Of a DNA stretch of 64,000 bases, positions 44,127 through 54,017 are shown piece after piece. The DNA is taken from contig NZ_JAQQPS010000002.1 of NCBI RefSeq assembly GCF_036688685.1, positions 1-64,000 of the forward strand, in the 5' to 3' direction. The translations under genes were made by a program, and so were the position numbers. A model generated the notes under the pieces. The model ran no database searches. It had not been told where the DNA came from and saw only the letters and a list, made by a program, of their open reading frames with translations. Every line of letters starts with the position of its first letter. Within the stretch, counting starts at the first letter, position 1. Source of the stretch: JALYUM01 sp036688685. GTDB taxonomy: Bacteria; Pseudomonadota; Gammaproteobacteria; Burkholderiales; Burkholderiaceae_D.

Positions 44127-46721
44127 TCATGCCGCTGCCGCGGCGTCCTTGTTCAATTGCGTCCGGGGCCAGGCCTGCCGCGCCAGCAGTACGGCGACCT
44201 GGTCCGGATGAAGTGCCCGGTTAAAAAAATAGCCCTGCGCCTCGTCGCACTGCATGCGGTCGAGGTCGCTCAGTTGCTCGGCCGTTTCAACGGCTTCGGC
44301 AATGACTTTCAGATTCAGACGGTGGGCCATCTCGATGATCGATTCGGCGATCACGTAGGGGCGCGCGCGCGCGAGTGGCTGGCCCAGGCGACGCACAAAC
44401 GAGCCATCCATTTTCAGGATATCGGCCGGCAGTTCGCTGAGGTAATTCAGGCTCGAGTAGCCGGTGCCGAAATCATCGATCGAAATTTTCAGCCCGGCTG
44501 CGCGCAGGGCCGCCATGGTGCCGCGGTTGGCCTCGAGGTTGTCGATCAGGATGCCTTCGGTCAGTTCCAGGTCGAGGTCGCCGGCGGCAATGCCGGTCTC
44601 GGCGACGATGCGCAGCACCCGCGCCACCAGGCCAGCGTCTTTCAGCTGGCGCGCCGACAGGTTGACGGCCATCTTGATGCTGGGCAGGCCGGCGGCAACC
44701 CAGCGGCGGTTCTGTTCGCAGGCGGTGCGCAGCACCCAGTCGCCGATCGGCACGATCATGCCGGTCTCCTCGGCCAGCGGCACAAATCGGACCGGCTCGA
44801 TGCGCCCGTAGATCGGGTGCTGCCAGCGGATCAGCGCTTCGACGCCGACGATGGTGCGCGTGGCCAGGTCCACCTGCGGCTGGTATTCGAGGAATAACTG
44901 GCCGCCGCCAAGCGCTTCGCGCAAGCCGTTTTTCAGGGCCAGGCGCTCGTTTGGCGGCATCACCGCGTCGCTCGAATAGACTTGCGCGATATTGTCGCCC
45001 CACGACTTGGCGCGCGTCATGGCGATATCGGCGCACTTTAGCAGGAAATCCATGTCGCCCTCGGTCGCCGGGAAGACGGCAATACCGACGCTGAGCGTGA
45101 CGAACGATTCGCGCGCGCCGACGGCAAATGGCTCGGCAAACTGGTCGAGGATTTTTTCGGCCACCTGGTCGGCGTCGCTGGCCTGGTTCAGGTCTTCCAG
45201 CAGGACGATGAATTCGTCGCCGCCCCAGCGTGCGATGGTGTCCGATTCGCGCAGCGCGCGGCGGATGCGCTGGCCGCTCTGGGACAGGATGGCGTCGCCC
45301 GCTTCATAGCCGAGCGCGTCGTTGATTTCCTTGAACTTGTTCAGGTTCAGCAGCATCAGCGCCACCGTGGTCTGGTTGCGGGCGGCGCGTTCGATCGCGT
45401 GATTCAGGCGGTCGCGCAGCATGCGCCGGTTCAGCAGGCCGGTGAGCGGGTCGCACTGCGAGGCATCGAAGCGGGCCACCATCCTGGTGCCGGCAGGGTC
45501 CGGCATGCAGGGCGGCGTGGCGCGCTCGGCCCCCTCCAGTGCGGCCAGCGCGGCCGCGTCGTTGTAGTCGACCACGCGGTTGCGCCCGCCCGATTTGGCC
45601 AAATACAGCGCTTCGTCGGCGCGCGCGACCGTCTGCGCGATGGATTCGCCGAGGCGAAATTGCGCCACGCCGATGGAGACGGTGGTGACCAGATCTGGCA
45701 TGGCGCCAAAGCCCATTTTTTCGATGTTCACGCGCACGCGCTCGGCCAGCGTGAGCGCCTCGTCGATGCTCGTCTCGGGCAGCATCAGCAGGAACTCTTC
45801 GCCGCCGTAGCGCCCGAAGGAGTCGATGTCGCGGATCTGGCGCTGCACTGTCTGGGCGAATTCGCGCAGGACCATGTCGCCGGTGGAGTGGCCGTAGGTA
45901 TCGTTGATGCGCTTGAAAAAATCGATGTCGAGCAGGCACAGGCAGAACAGGTGGCCGAGCCGGACCGTGCGTTCCTTTTCCGTTTCGATCAGCTTGATCA
46001 GGTGGCGCCGGTTGTGGGTGCCGGTCAATTCGTCGCGGATGGCCAGTTCGTTGATGATCTGCAGCGCCTGTTCAAGCTTGATGAAGCCCTGGTTCTTGGT
46101 CAGCTCGAACAGCAGCATGAACACCACCATGACCAGAAACAGGCCGATGTGACAGACCAGGTACAGCACTTCCATGCGCTGCACCGGATGGCTGGGCAGG
46201 GGCACGCCGGCCTGGGCCAGCACATACAGCAGGCTCACTGCGGCGCAACTCATGCACATCCAGAACAGGGCACAGCCGGCGCCGCCCAAAAACATCGCGA
46301 TCACGGGCCCGGTGATGAGCCAGCCGGCGGTTGGTGCGGTCAGCCCGCCCAGGTGATAGCTGAGCCAGCTGAAGTTGAAGAACAAGGTACTCAGGAAAAC
46401 TTCGCGCGCGACGAACATGCTATTCGTCCAGCGCAGCAGGAGCGGCGTGATGGCCATGACCAGGCACGACAGCAAAATCACCTGCGCCGCGCTGCTGAAG
46501 CCAAGCAGGTAGTAGGCCATTGCATACAACGGCCCGGCCAGCGCGGCCAGCAGGACCGCATTGACGAAGGTCTGAACGCGCGTCAGTTGCGTCGGATCGG
46601 TATGCTCATTCGCTGGAATGAACCATTGAATGGCTGAAATGTAGCGCTCGATCCACTGTTCACCAATAGTTCTCAAGGAAAATCCAGTCGTATCAATGCC
46701 GCATGGGGTGAGCCGCCCCAC
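44127..46721 (-). CDS. Membrane GGDEF-GGDEF-EAL protein
   Basis: 864 residues from a GTG (a TTG at 46676 is the alternative). Six membrane helices at about 45-206 form a sensor shared with the small protein at 38340. GGDEF 1 (~230-395) has FGRYGGEEF (306-310). GGDEF 2 (~430-590) has RWGGDEF. The EAL domain (~605-850) keeps VEALIRW, LELTEG, DDFGTGYSSL, LKMDGSF and IAEAVET, so phosphodiesterase activity is expected. Both GGDEF signatures look active. It is the first gene of the operon leading to the aminoketone synthase. Confidence 0.92.
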   Translation of the reverse strand: MGRLTPCGIDTTGFSLRTIGEQWIERYISAIQWFIPANEHTDPTQLTRVQTFVNAVLLAALAGPLYAMAYYLLGFSSAAQVILLSCLVMAITPLLLRWTNSMFVAREVFLSTLFFNFSWLSYHLGGLTAPTAGWLITGPVIAMFLGGAGCALFWMCMSCAAVSLLYVLAQAGVPLPSHPVQRMEVLYLVCHIGLFLVMVVFMLLFELTKNQGFIKLEQALQIINELAIRDELTGTHNRRHLIKLIETEKERTVRLGHLFCLCLLDIDFFKRINDTYGHSTGDMVLREFAQTVQRQIRDIDSFGRYGGEEFLLMLPETSIDEALTLAERVRVNIEKMGFGAMPDLVTTVSIGVAQFRLGESIAQTVARADEALYLAKSGGRNRVVDYNDAAALAALEGAERATPPCMPDPAGTRMVARFDASQCDPLTGLLNRRMLRDRLNHAIERAARNQTTVALMLLNLNKFKEINDALGYEAGDAILSQSGQRIRRALRESDTIARWGGDEFIVLLEDLNQASDADQVAEKILDQFAEPFAVGARESFVTLSVGIAVFPATEGDMDFLLKCADIAMTRAKSWGDNIAQVYSSDAVMPPNERLALKNGLREALGGGQLFLEYQPQVDLATRTIVGVEALIRWQHPIYGRIEPVRFVPLAEETGMIVPIGDWVLRTACEQNRRWVAAGLPSIKMAVNLSARQLKDAGLVARVLRIVAETGIAAGDLDLELTEGILIDNLEANRGTMAALRAAGLKISIDDFGTGYSSLNYLSELPADILKMDGSFVRRLGQPLARARPYVIAESIIEMAHRLNLKVIAEAVETAEQLSDLDRMQCDEAQGYFFNRALHPDQVAVLLARQAWPRTQLNKDAAAAA

Positions 46722-47270
46722 GTTGCCATCTCGTCACCAGTACTGCGTGAACTTATGATTGTTGGTTATTACTTGATAGTAACATGCACCTCAGCAAATA
46801 CGAACCTCTGGTTACAAGATTATTCCTACCAATGTGGGAATATTCCTATAGAAATTCAGGGCATTCAGAGAGGCGTTACGCCATTGTTTTTGTTTTTATT
46901 TGGAAAATTCTGTCATTTATCATCGAAAAGCGCGCTTGAACGCGATTTTCTGTGAATAAACGGTTCATTGACGCAGCAACATGGCCGTGTTGTTTTCAAC
47001 TGACATGCATAGCGGTACATGACGTATTGGCCATCGGTTTCCATGCGGCGAATGATGTTTTTGCTAATTTATGCGCAACAGGTCAGCGCGTACACTTGTC
47101 ACCCGCGCATGCAATGAGGGTAATCTGTGTTGCTTATATGAAATAAATGGCGGGGGGGAGGAGGCTGTGCTGCGCATGCGCACGCAAAGGCACGCAACGC
47201 ACAGAAAGTTTGGCTGGTATCAGACGGGCGGCGTGCCGGCCGCGCGGCACGCTTGCTTCAGAACACCGGC
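46722..47270. other. AT-rich intergenic region, no gene recognised
   Basis: About 550 bases between the start of the GGDEF-EAL gene and the end of the pirin gene. It is richer in A/T than its neighbours. The longest open frames are about 65-75 codons, lack ribosome sites and look like chance. It should hold the promoter of the minus-strand operon starting at 46721. Confidence 0.6.
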
Positions 47271-48119
47271 TCAGCCGAACAGGCCGGCCTGGTAGTCGGT
47301 GATGGCCTGGTTAATCTCAGCGCGCGAATTCATGACGAACGGGCCGTGCGCCACCAGCGGCGCACGGGTTGGCTCGGCATGGCCCAGCAGGATCAGTGCG
47401 TCGGCCGTGGCCGAGAGGTCGATCGACTCGCCGTCGTCGTTGAATTCGGCCAGGTGCATGGCGCCCACCTGGTCGGGACCGATCTCGACAGTACCGCGCA
47501 CGACGTACAGGAACACATTGCGCTCGGCCAGGCCGGCGAGGTGCAGCTTGCCGCCGGCCTTGAACGCGATCGTGCTCATGAACACGCCGGTGAGCGAATG
47601 CACCGGGCCGGTGACGCCCTCGAATGTGCCTGCCACCAGGTTGACGGTGACGCGGCCGTCGTCGACCGGGACGGCGGGAATGTCGGCTCGCTGCAGGCCG
47701 ACGTAAGCCGGGCTGGTCATTTTCAGCTGCGGCGGCAGGTTCACCCACAGTTGCAGGATCTCGAGCGGACCGCCGTCGCGCAGGAATTCGGGTGGCGAAA
47801 TTTCAGCGTGCACCAGGCCGCTGCCGGCCGTCATCCATTGCACGCCGCCGGCGCGGATGATGCTCTCGTGGCCGGCGCTGTCCTGGTGGGTCAGCATGCC
47901 GTCGAGGATGAAAGTGACGGTTTCGAAGCCGCGGTGCGGATGAGGGCCGAACGGCAAGCCGTGATTGTGCGGCGGGTAGACCTGCGGGCCGTGGTGGTTC
48001 AGAAACAGAAAGGGGTCGATCTGTTCGAGGTGCTGCGCGGGCAGGGGCCGTTGCGTGATCAGGTCGCCGATGTCGTCGCGTAGCGCGGGCTGCAGGCGTT
48101 TCAGGGTTTTTGTATGCAT
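47271..48119 (-). CDS. Pirin family protein
   Basis: 282 residues. Bicupin with the pirin iron motif PFGPHPHRGFETVTF and the downstream GGVQWMTAGSGLVHAE, then the second cupin with VHSLTGVFMS. The Fe-binding His and Glu residues are present. Bacterial pirins include quercetinase-like enzymes and stress regulators. The ATG at 48119 was chosen because AAGGA precedes it. It is divergent from galT. Confidence 0.9.
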   Translation of the reverse strand: MHTKTLKRLQPALRDDIGDLITQRPLPAQHLEQIDPFLFLNHHGPQVYPPHNHGLPFGPHPHRGFETVTFILDGMLTHQDSAGHESIIRAGGVQWMTAGSGLVHAEISPPEFLRDGGPLEILQLWVNLPPQLKMTSPAYVGLQRADIPAVPVDDGRVTVNLVAGTFEGVTGPVHSLTGVFMSTIAFKAGGKLHLAGLAERNVFLYVVRGTVEIGPDQVGAMHLAEFNDDGESIDLSATADALILLGHAEPTRAPLVAHGPFVMNSRAEINQAITDYQAGLFG

Positions 48120-48314
48120 GGTGGCGCTGTTCCTTGGCACATGTCGATATCACCACACCATACCTGATTGGCGCACATCATGCCGTTCACGGTCGGCGCG
48201 TACCTCTGTTTTCTAGCGAGACTTACGTGCTGCGCGGCAATGAACCACTATTGGCAAACTATCGTGCTAGCATTCTTGAATCACCTCAAACATCGTCCCA
48301 GCCAAGTCCCAGCC

Positions 48315-49406
48315 ATGCATATTCAGGAGTTGACCAAGCCCGACGGGCGTCGGATGACGCTCTACAGCACCCGGCCGATCCCTGCCGGACTGACGGCGCC
48401 GAGTCCGTTCGCAGACAAGCTGCAAGCCAATCCCCATCTGCGCTGGCACGCTTTGCGCGGTGAGTGGGTCACCTACGCGGCATTCCGCCAGAACCGTACG
48501 TTCCTGCCGCCACCCGAATACAATCCGCTGGCCGTCACGGTCGACCCGGCCAACCCCACCGAGATGCCGCAGGGCGATTACGACATCGCCGTGTTCGACA
48601 ACCGGTTTCCGTCGCTCTCGCTCGATGCCCACGATCCGCCGGAACTGACGGTGGCCACCGCGCCGGCCCACGGCCATTGCGAAGTGGTGGTGTTCACCCA
48701 GGACCCGAAGGCGGCGCTGGCGACCTTGCCAATCAGCCGCATCGAATTGCTGCTGGAAGTGTGGGGCGACCGCACGCGCCGCATCGGCGCGCTGCCGCAC
48801 ATCGAATATGTGCTGCCGTTCGAAAACCGCGGCGCAGAAGTCGGCGTCACCCTGCACCACCCGCATGGCCAGATGTACGCGTATCCCTTCGTGCCGCCGC
48901 TGCCGGCGCGCATGCTGGCGCAGGAGCAGGCCCACTTCGCACAGCACGGCACCAATCTGCTGTGCGACATGGCGCAGAAGGACGCCGCGGATGGTCGGCG
49001 CGTGCTGTACCACGGCGAACACGCCATCGCCTTCGTGCCGGCGTGCGCCCGTTATCCGTACGAAGTGTGGGTCATGCCGACCGCGCCGACGCCCGATTTT
49101 GCATCGCTGGCGCCGGCGCAACGGCACGACCTGGCGCGCGCGCTGGCCACCGTCCTGCGCAAATTCGACGGGCTGTGGGAGCGGCCGTTCCCCTACCTGA
49201 TGGCGTGGTACCAGGCGCCCACCGACGGCGCCGCGCACCCTGAAACGCAGCTGCACGCCGAATTCCTGCCGCCGTACCGCAACCGCGACCGGCTGAAATA
49301 CCTGGCCGGCACCGAACTGGGCGCCGGCATGTTCGCCATGGACACGCTGCCGGAGAACACGGCCGCGCAGTTGCAGCAAGTGGTCGTCAATCTGGAGGAT
49401 GCATGA
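48315..49406 (+). CDS. galT: Galactose-1-phosphate uridylyltransferase
   Basis: 363 residues. The nucleotidyl-transfer histidine is in HHPHGQMYAYPF (HPHGQ), and FENRGAEVGVT and FPYLMAWYQAP agree with GalT of the Leloir pathway. It moves UMP from UDP-glucose to galactose-1-phosphate. It heads the operon galT, M24-like, galK, GH2, each overlapping the next by 4 to 14 bases. The ATG at 48315 starts the conserved MHIQELTKPDGRR; no strong ribosome site was seen. Confidence 0.93.
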   Translation: MHIQELTKPDGRRMTLYSTRPIPAGLTAPSPFADKLQANPHLRWHALRGEWVTYAAFRQNRTFLPPPEYNPLAVTVDPANPTEMPQGDYDIAVFDNRFPSLSLDAHDPPELTVATAPAHGHCEVVVFTQDPKAALATLPISRIELLLEVWGDRTRRIGALPHIEYVLPFENRGAEVGVTLHHPHGQMYAYPFVPPLPARMLAQEQAHFAQHGTNLLCDMAQKDAADGRRVLYHGEHAIAFVPACARYPYEVWVMPTAPTPDFASLAPAQRHDLARALATVLRKFDGLWERPFPYLMAWYQAPTDGAAHPETQLHAEFLPPYRNRDRLKYLAGTELGAGMFAMDTLPENTAAQLQQVVVNLEDA

Positions 49407-50515
49407 CCGAGAACGTCCCGACCCGCGCAGACGAGGTGCAAGCCAAGCTGGTGCTGCTGCGCGCCACCATGCTGGACGCGGGCGCGCGCGCCGTGCGCCT
49501 GCGCGGCAGCGACTGGTTTGCCTGGGCCACCGCCGGCGGCTCGAACGTGGTCCTGCTCACGGCCGAGACCGGCGTCGCTGAAGTGCTGGTGACGGCCGAC
49601 GAAGCGTGCATCCTGACCGACGACATCGAGCTCGAGCGCCTGCGCAATGAAGAAGTGCCGCCGGGGTTCACCTTTCACGCGGCGCCGTGGGACCAGGTCG
49701 AGATGCGCGAGACCTATGTGCGCAGCCTGGCCGATGACGCCGCCGTGCTGTCGGACCGGCCGCATCATGCCGAACAAGCCTTGCCGGCCGCGCTGCGGGC
49801 GCAACGCCTGGTGCTGGGCGCGGGCGAGCAGCAGCGCTATCGCCAGCTGGGCCGGGAAGCGGCCGAAGCGATGACCGAGGCGCTCAAGCAGGCCAGGCCC
49901 GACTGGACCGAGTTCGAACTGGCCGGTGCCGGCGCCGAGGCGCTGCTGCGGCGCGGCATCGATCCGGCATTGGTGCTGGCCGCCGGCGCCGAACGCCTGC
50001 CGCGCTACCGCCACGCCACGCCCTCGCACGCGCTGTTGGGCGAGCGCGCCATGCTGGTGTTCTGTGCGCGCCGGCACGGCCTGTTTGCCAACCTGACGCG
50101 GTTCGTCAGTTTCGGCCAGGCCCCGTCCGCAGTCGTGCAGCAGGCCTTGCTGACGGTCGAAGCGACCGGGCTGGCCGCAATCAAGCCGGGCGGGTCGCTC
50201 TCTGCGGTGTATCACGCGCTGGGCCAGGCTTACCAGCACGCGGACCGGGGCGACGCCATGCGCGAGCATCACCAGGGCGGCATCACCGGTTACGCGGCGC
50301 GTGAAATCGTCGCTACCGCCACCACCGCCACCGAATTGCTGGAGGGGATGGCGTTCGCGTTCAATCCCAGCTTCCAGGGTAGTAAAGTCGAGGATACCTT
50401 CCTGCTCGGCCCGAATGGACTGGAGAACCTGACGGTCGATCCAGCCTGGCCGACGCTCGATGTGCAAGGGCGCGCGCGCCCGCAGTGGCTCGACGTCGCG
50501 GGAGATGCAGCATGA
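49403..50515 (+). CDS. M24-like protein with degenerate metal site
   Basis: 370 residues. Overall creatinase/aminopeptidase layout: N-terminal domain, then a pita-bread domain with a His in EHHQGGITGY and a Glu in KVEDTFLLG. The two aspartates that normally bind the metals are missing: the segment reads ARRHGLFANLTRFV, with Asn in place of the second Asp. One glutamate is also replaced (FNPSFQGS). It is thus probably not a metallopeptidase. ATGA overlap with galT and galK indicates a role in galactoside use or its control. Confidence 0.8.
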   Translation: MTENVPTRADEVQAKLVLLRATMLDAGARAVRLRGSDWFAWATAGGSNVVLLTAETGVAEVLVTADEACILTDDIELERLRNEEVPPGFTFHAAPWDQVEMRETYVRSLADDAAVLSDRPHHAEQALPAALRAQRLVLGAGEQQRYRQLGREAAEAMTEALKQARPDWTEFELAGAGAEALLRRGIDPALVLAAGAERLPRYRHATPSHALLGERAMLVFCARRHGLFANLTRFVSFGQAPSAVVQQALLTVEATGLAAIKPGGSLSAVYHALGQAYQHADRGDAMREHHQGGITGYAAREIVATATTATELLEGMAFAFNPSFQGSKVEDTFLLGPNGLENLTVDPAWPTLDVQGRARPQWLDVAGDAA

Positions 50516-51615
50516 ACGCCGAACTGTTTTTTGGCGGCGCGCCCGAGGCCAGCGCGTCGGCGCCGGGGCGGGTCAACCTGCTCGGTGAACACACCGACTA
50601 CAACGATGGCTACATGCTGCCGGTGGCCACGCCGCAGTGCACCCAAGTGGCGCTCAGCCGCAGCAACGATGGCCATTTTCACTTCTATTCGACCACCCTC
50701 GACAGCCACGTCACGTTTGCCCATGACGGCTCGGCGCCTGCGGGCTTCGGCAGCTACATCGAGGGCTGCATTCGGCTGGTCCAGGCGCGCGGTGTCGAGG
50801 TCCCGCCGCTGCGCGTGTTTTGCCAGACCAACCTGGCGGTGGGTTCCGGCCTGTCGTCGAGCGCGGCATTGGAAGTGGCGACGCTGCGCGCCCTGCGCAA
50901 TCTGCTCGGCTTCGATTTCGACGACGTGGTGCTGGCCCAGATTGCCCAGCGCGCGGAAATCGAATTTGCGCACGTCCACTGCGGCATCATGGACCAGATG
51001 GCGTCCAGCCTGGCCGATCCCGACACCATGCTGTTCATCGACGCACGCACCCTCGAACACCGGCTGGTACCGCTGCCGGCTGGGACCAGCCTGATCGTCA
51101 TCGATACGGGCGTCGCGCGCAAGCTTGCCGGCAGCAAGTACAACGAGCGTCGCAGCGAGTGCCAGGAAGCGGCGCGTCTGCTTGGCGTCAAGGCACTGCG
51201 CGACGTGACCGACCTGGACGCCGTCGAAGCGTTGCCCGAACCCATGCGGCGCCGGGCCCGTCACGTCGTTTCGGATGACCTGCGCGTGCTTGAGGCCATC
51301 GAGGGGATCGACGGTGTGCGCTTTGGCGAATTGATGAATCAGTGCCACTTCAGCCTGCGCGACGATTACGAAGTCTCGATCCCGGAGCTCGATGTCCTGG
51401 CGCAAGCGCTGCGCGACCAGGAAGGCGTGCTGGGTGCGCGCATGACGGGGGCGGGCTTCGGTGGCGCCTGCGTCGCCTTGTGCCGCACCGAATTCGCAGA
51501 CCAGGCCGCCACGGCGGCACTGGCGGTCTATGAGCAGCAGTCGCAGGACGGAATCAAAGGGCGCATCCTGATTCCGGTTCCGAGCGAAGAAAAGGGAAAC
51601 CATGAGTATCACTGA
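50512..51615 (+). CDS. galK: Galactokinase
   Basis: 367 residues. Signature GRVNLLGEHTDYNDGYMLP for sugar binding, GSGLSSSAALEVA as the ATP-binding GHMP motif, HCGIMDQMAS and MTGAGFGGACVAL. It phosphorylates galactose at C1 for GalT. ATGA overlap with the preceding gene and 14-base overlap with the GH2 gene. Confidence 0.95.
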   Translation: MNAELFFGGAPEASASAPGRVNLLGEHTDYNDGYMLPVATPQCTQVALSRSNDGHFHFYSTTLDSHVTFAHDGSAPAGFGSYIEGCIRLVQARGVEVPPLRVFCQTNLAVGSGLSSSAALEVATLRALRNLLGFDFDDVVLAQIAQRAEIEFAHVHCGIMDQMASSLADPDTMLFIDARTLEHRLVPLPAGTSLIVIDTGVARKLAGSKYNERRSECQEAARLLGVKALRDVTDLDAVEALPEPMRRRARHVVSDDLRVLEAIEGIDGVRFGELMNQCHFSLRDDYEVSIPELDVLAQALRDQEGVLGARMTGAGFGGACVALCRTEFADQAATAALAVYEQQSQDGIKGRILIPVPSEEKGNHEYH

Positions 51616-53440
51616 CCTGAGCCAGTTTGCCTATCCGCGCCCGCAACTGGTGCGTGACCAGTGGATGAACCTGAACGGCAAGTGGCGCTTCCGTTTCGAC
51701 GACGACATGCGCTGCCGCGTGCAGGACGGCATTACCGACTGGACACACGAAATCAATGTGCCGTTTGCGCCGGAGACGGCCATGTCCGGCATCGGCGACA
51801 CCGGCTTTCACCGCGCCTGCTGGTATGAACGCGAATTCACGCTGCTGCCGGGCGCCGGGCGCACCATCCTGCATTTCGGCGCCATCGATTACTCGGCCCG
51901 GGTCTGGGTGAATGGTCACCTTGTGGCCGAGCACGAGGGCGGGCACACGCCCTTCAAGGCCGACATCACGGGTGTCATGAAGGCCGACGGTGCCCAGCTG
52001 GTCACGGTGTTTGCCGAAGACGATCCGGCCGATCTTGCCAAGCCGCGCGGCAAGCAGGACTGGCTGCTGGAGCCGCATTCGATCTGGTATCCGCGCACCA
52101 CCGGCATCTGGCAAACGGTGTGGGTTGAGCAGGTGGCGTCCACCTATATTCGTGGCTTGCGCTGGACGCCCATTTTCGAAACCTATGAAATCGGCTGCGA
52201 GGTGCTGGCCACCGGCGACGTGCAGGAAGACTTGTTTGTCGAAGTCAAGATCTGGCACGGCGACCAGTTGCTGGCCGACGACCACTACAAGCTGCTGGGC
52301 GGCGAGGCGAGCCGCAAAATTGCGCTGTCGGACCCGGGCATCGATGACTCGCGCAATGAATTGCTGTGGAGTCCGGAGCGGCCGACCCTGCTCGATGCCG
52401 AGATCACGCTGCGCCGCAACGGTGAAGTGCTGGACCGGGTCACCTCGTACACTGCGCTGCGCTCGGTCGCGATCAACCGCGACCGCTTCATGCTCAATGG
52501 CCGCGCCTATCCCTTGAAAATGGTGCTGGACCAGGGCTACTGGCCCGAATCGTTCCTGACGGCGCCAAGCGATGCGGCGCTGCGCCGCGACGTCGAGCTG
52601 GCCAAGGCGATGGGCTTCAACGGCGTGCGCAAGCACCAGAAAATCGAGGACCCGCGCTATCTGTACTGGGCCGACCGCCTTGGTTTGCTGGTGTGGGAAG
52701 AAATGCCGTCGGCGTATCGCTTCAGCCCGAAAGCCATCACACGCATGGTGCGCGAGTGGACCGAGGCAATCGAGCGCGATTACAGCCATCCTTGCATCAT
52801 CGTCTGGGTGGCCTTCAATGAATCGTGGGGCGTGCCGAACCTGACGCTGACGCAGGCGCACCGGAATGCCGTGGAGGCGCTGTACCACCTGACGCGCACG
52901 CTCGACGCCACCCGGCCGGTGATCGGCAACGATGGCTGGGAAGCGTCCGCCACCGACATCCTCGGCATCCACGATTACGACAGCGACCCCGAAAAACTGC
53001 AGGCGCGCTATGCCGTGTCCGACCCGGTGCGCACCTTGTTCGACCAGCGCCGTCCGGGCGGACGCATCCTGACATTGGACGGTTTTCCGCACCGCGGCCA
53101 GCCCATCGTGCTGACCGAATTTGGCGGCATCGCGTACGACAAGGCGGGCGCGCAGCGGGGCGCCGGCCAGGCTGAACACACGTGGGGCTATTCACGGCGC
53201 CAGAGCGACGAAAGTTTTCACGACCTGTACCGCCGTTTGCTGGCCGTGGTCAACACCACCTTCATGTTCAGCGGCTTTTGCTACACGCAGTTTGCCGACA
53301 CCTTCCAGGAAGCGAACGGCTTGCTGTGCGCCGACCGCACGCCCAAGCTGCCGCTGGACGTGATTTCAGCGGCGACGCGTAACGTGCCACTCCAACAGGG
53401 TGGCGACGACCTGCACGAACACGAGTTCGTGCCCACCTGA
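51602..53440 (+). CDS. Glycoside hydrolase family 2 (beta-galactosidase/glucuronidase-like)
   Basis: 612 residues, typical of the short GH2 group. Sugar-binding domain (LNGKWRFRFDD, FHRACWYEREF), immunoglobulin-like domain, and TIM barrel with VRKHQKIEDPRYLYWAD, acid/base Glu in WVAFNESWG and nucleophile Glu in IVLTEFGG. No signal peptide, so it acts in the cytoplasm. It probably frees galactose for GalK/GalT from an imported oligosaccharide. No transporter or galE gene is in this operon. Confidence 0.9.
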   Translation: MSITDLSQFAYPRPQLVRDQWMNLNGKWRFRFDDDMRCRVQDGITDWTHEINVPFAPETAMSGIGDTGFHRACWYEREFTLLPGAGRTILHFGAIDYSARVWVNGHLVAEHEGGHTPFKADITGVMKADGAQLVTVFAEDDPADLAKPRGKQDWLLEPHSIWYPRTTGIWQTVWVEQVASTYIRGLRWTPIFETYEIGCEVLATGDVQEDLFVEVKIWHGDQLLADDHYKLLGGEASRKIALSDPGIDDSRNELLWSPERPTLLDAEITLRRNGEVLDRVTSYTALRSVAINRDRFMLNGRAYPLKMVLDQGYWPESFLTAPSDAALRRDVELAKAMGFNGVRKHQKIEDPRYLYWADRLGLLVWEEMPSAYRFSPKAITRMVREWTEAIERDYSHPCIIVWVAFNESWGVPNLTLTQAHRNAVEALYHLTRTLDATRPVIGNDGWEASATDILGIHDYDSDPEKLQARYAVSDPVRTLFDQRRPGGRILTLDGFPHRGQPIVLTEFGGIAYDKAGAQRGAGQAEHTWGYSRRQSDESFHDLYRRLLAVVNTTFMFSGFCYTQFADTFQEANGLLCADRTPKLPLDVISAATRNVPLQQGGDDLHEHEFVPT

Positions 53441-53495
53441 GCAGGCGTCCCCCGCGCGCTGCCACGCTGCAAGGCGGGCAGCAATGATGGCGGCA

Positions 53496-54017
53496 TCAGC
53501 GCGAAATGACCCCGTTGCCGAGGTGGACCCGGTCGCCGCTGCGGTAAGTGGGTGTGGACGACTGGCTGACGACCTGGGTGCTGCCATCGTCCATGCGCAG
53601 CGTAATCCGATAAGCCGGGTCGCTGCTGGTCGCACTGCTGGTGCCGCTGGCTTGGCTGGTACCGCTGGTACTCGAACCGGCACTCGATGCCATCGGCTCG
53701 ATCGAGATGACGGTGCTGTTTGGCATGGTGCTGGCGGTGGGCGGCGTGCCTGCTTGCTGCATCGCTGGCTGCTGGCCGGTGGCAGTGCTACCTGCCGCAC
53801 CGCTGGCGCCGGTGGCCGCACTGGGGTCGCCGGGATTGCCCATGCTGGCGCTGCCGCTGTCTGGCGGCGAGGCATCTGCGCTGCGTGCGCTCTCGCTCGA
53901 ACTGCTGGCGCCGCTGGCCGTGCTGCTGGTGTCGGCCGGCATGTTGCTGCAGGCAGACAAGCCCAGCGCCAGCGTCAGCAGGCCCGTCAAAACTACGTTG
54001 GGATACAGTTGTTTCAT
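53496..54017 (-). CDS. Hypothetical lipoprotein (SlyB-like tail)
   Basis: 173 residues. AAGGAG stands before the ATG at 54017. Lipobox LGLSACSN, then a long Ser/Gly/Ala/Thr-rich linker (about residues 25-125) and a short C-terminal YRITLRMDDGSTQVV with GDRVHLGNG, which looks like the end of SlyB-type outer-membrane lipoproteins. The glycine-zipper region of SlyB is absent. Confidence 0.75.
   Translation of the reverse strand: MKQLYPNVVLTGLLTLALGLSACSNMPADTSSTASGASSSSESARSADASPPDSGSASMGNPGDPSAATGASGAAGSTATGQQPAMQQAGTPPTASTMPNSTVISIEPMASSAGSSTSGTSQASGTSSATSSDPAYRITLRMDDGSTQVVSQSSTPTYRSGDRVHLGNGVISR

Noticed and set aside
46755..47295. Three short plus-strand frames of 64-74 codons
   Set aside because: No ribosome site, no motif, AT-rich intergenic DNA upstream of the operon.
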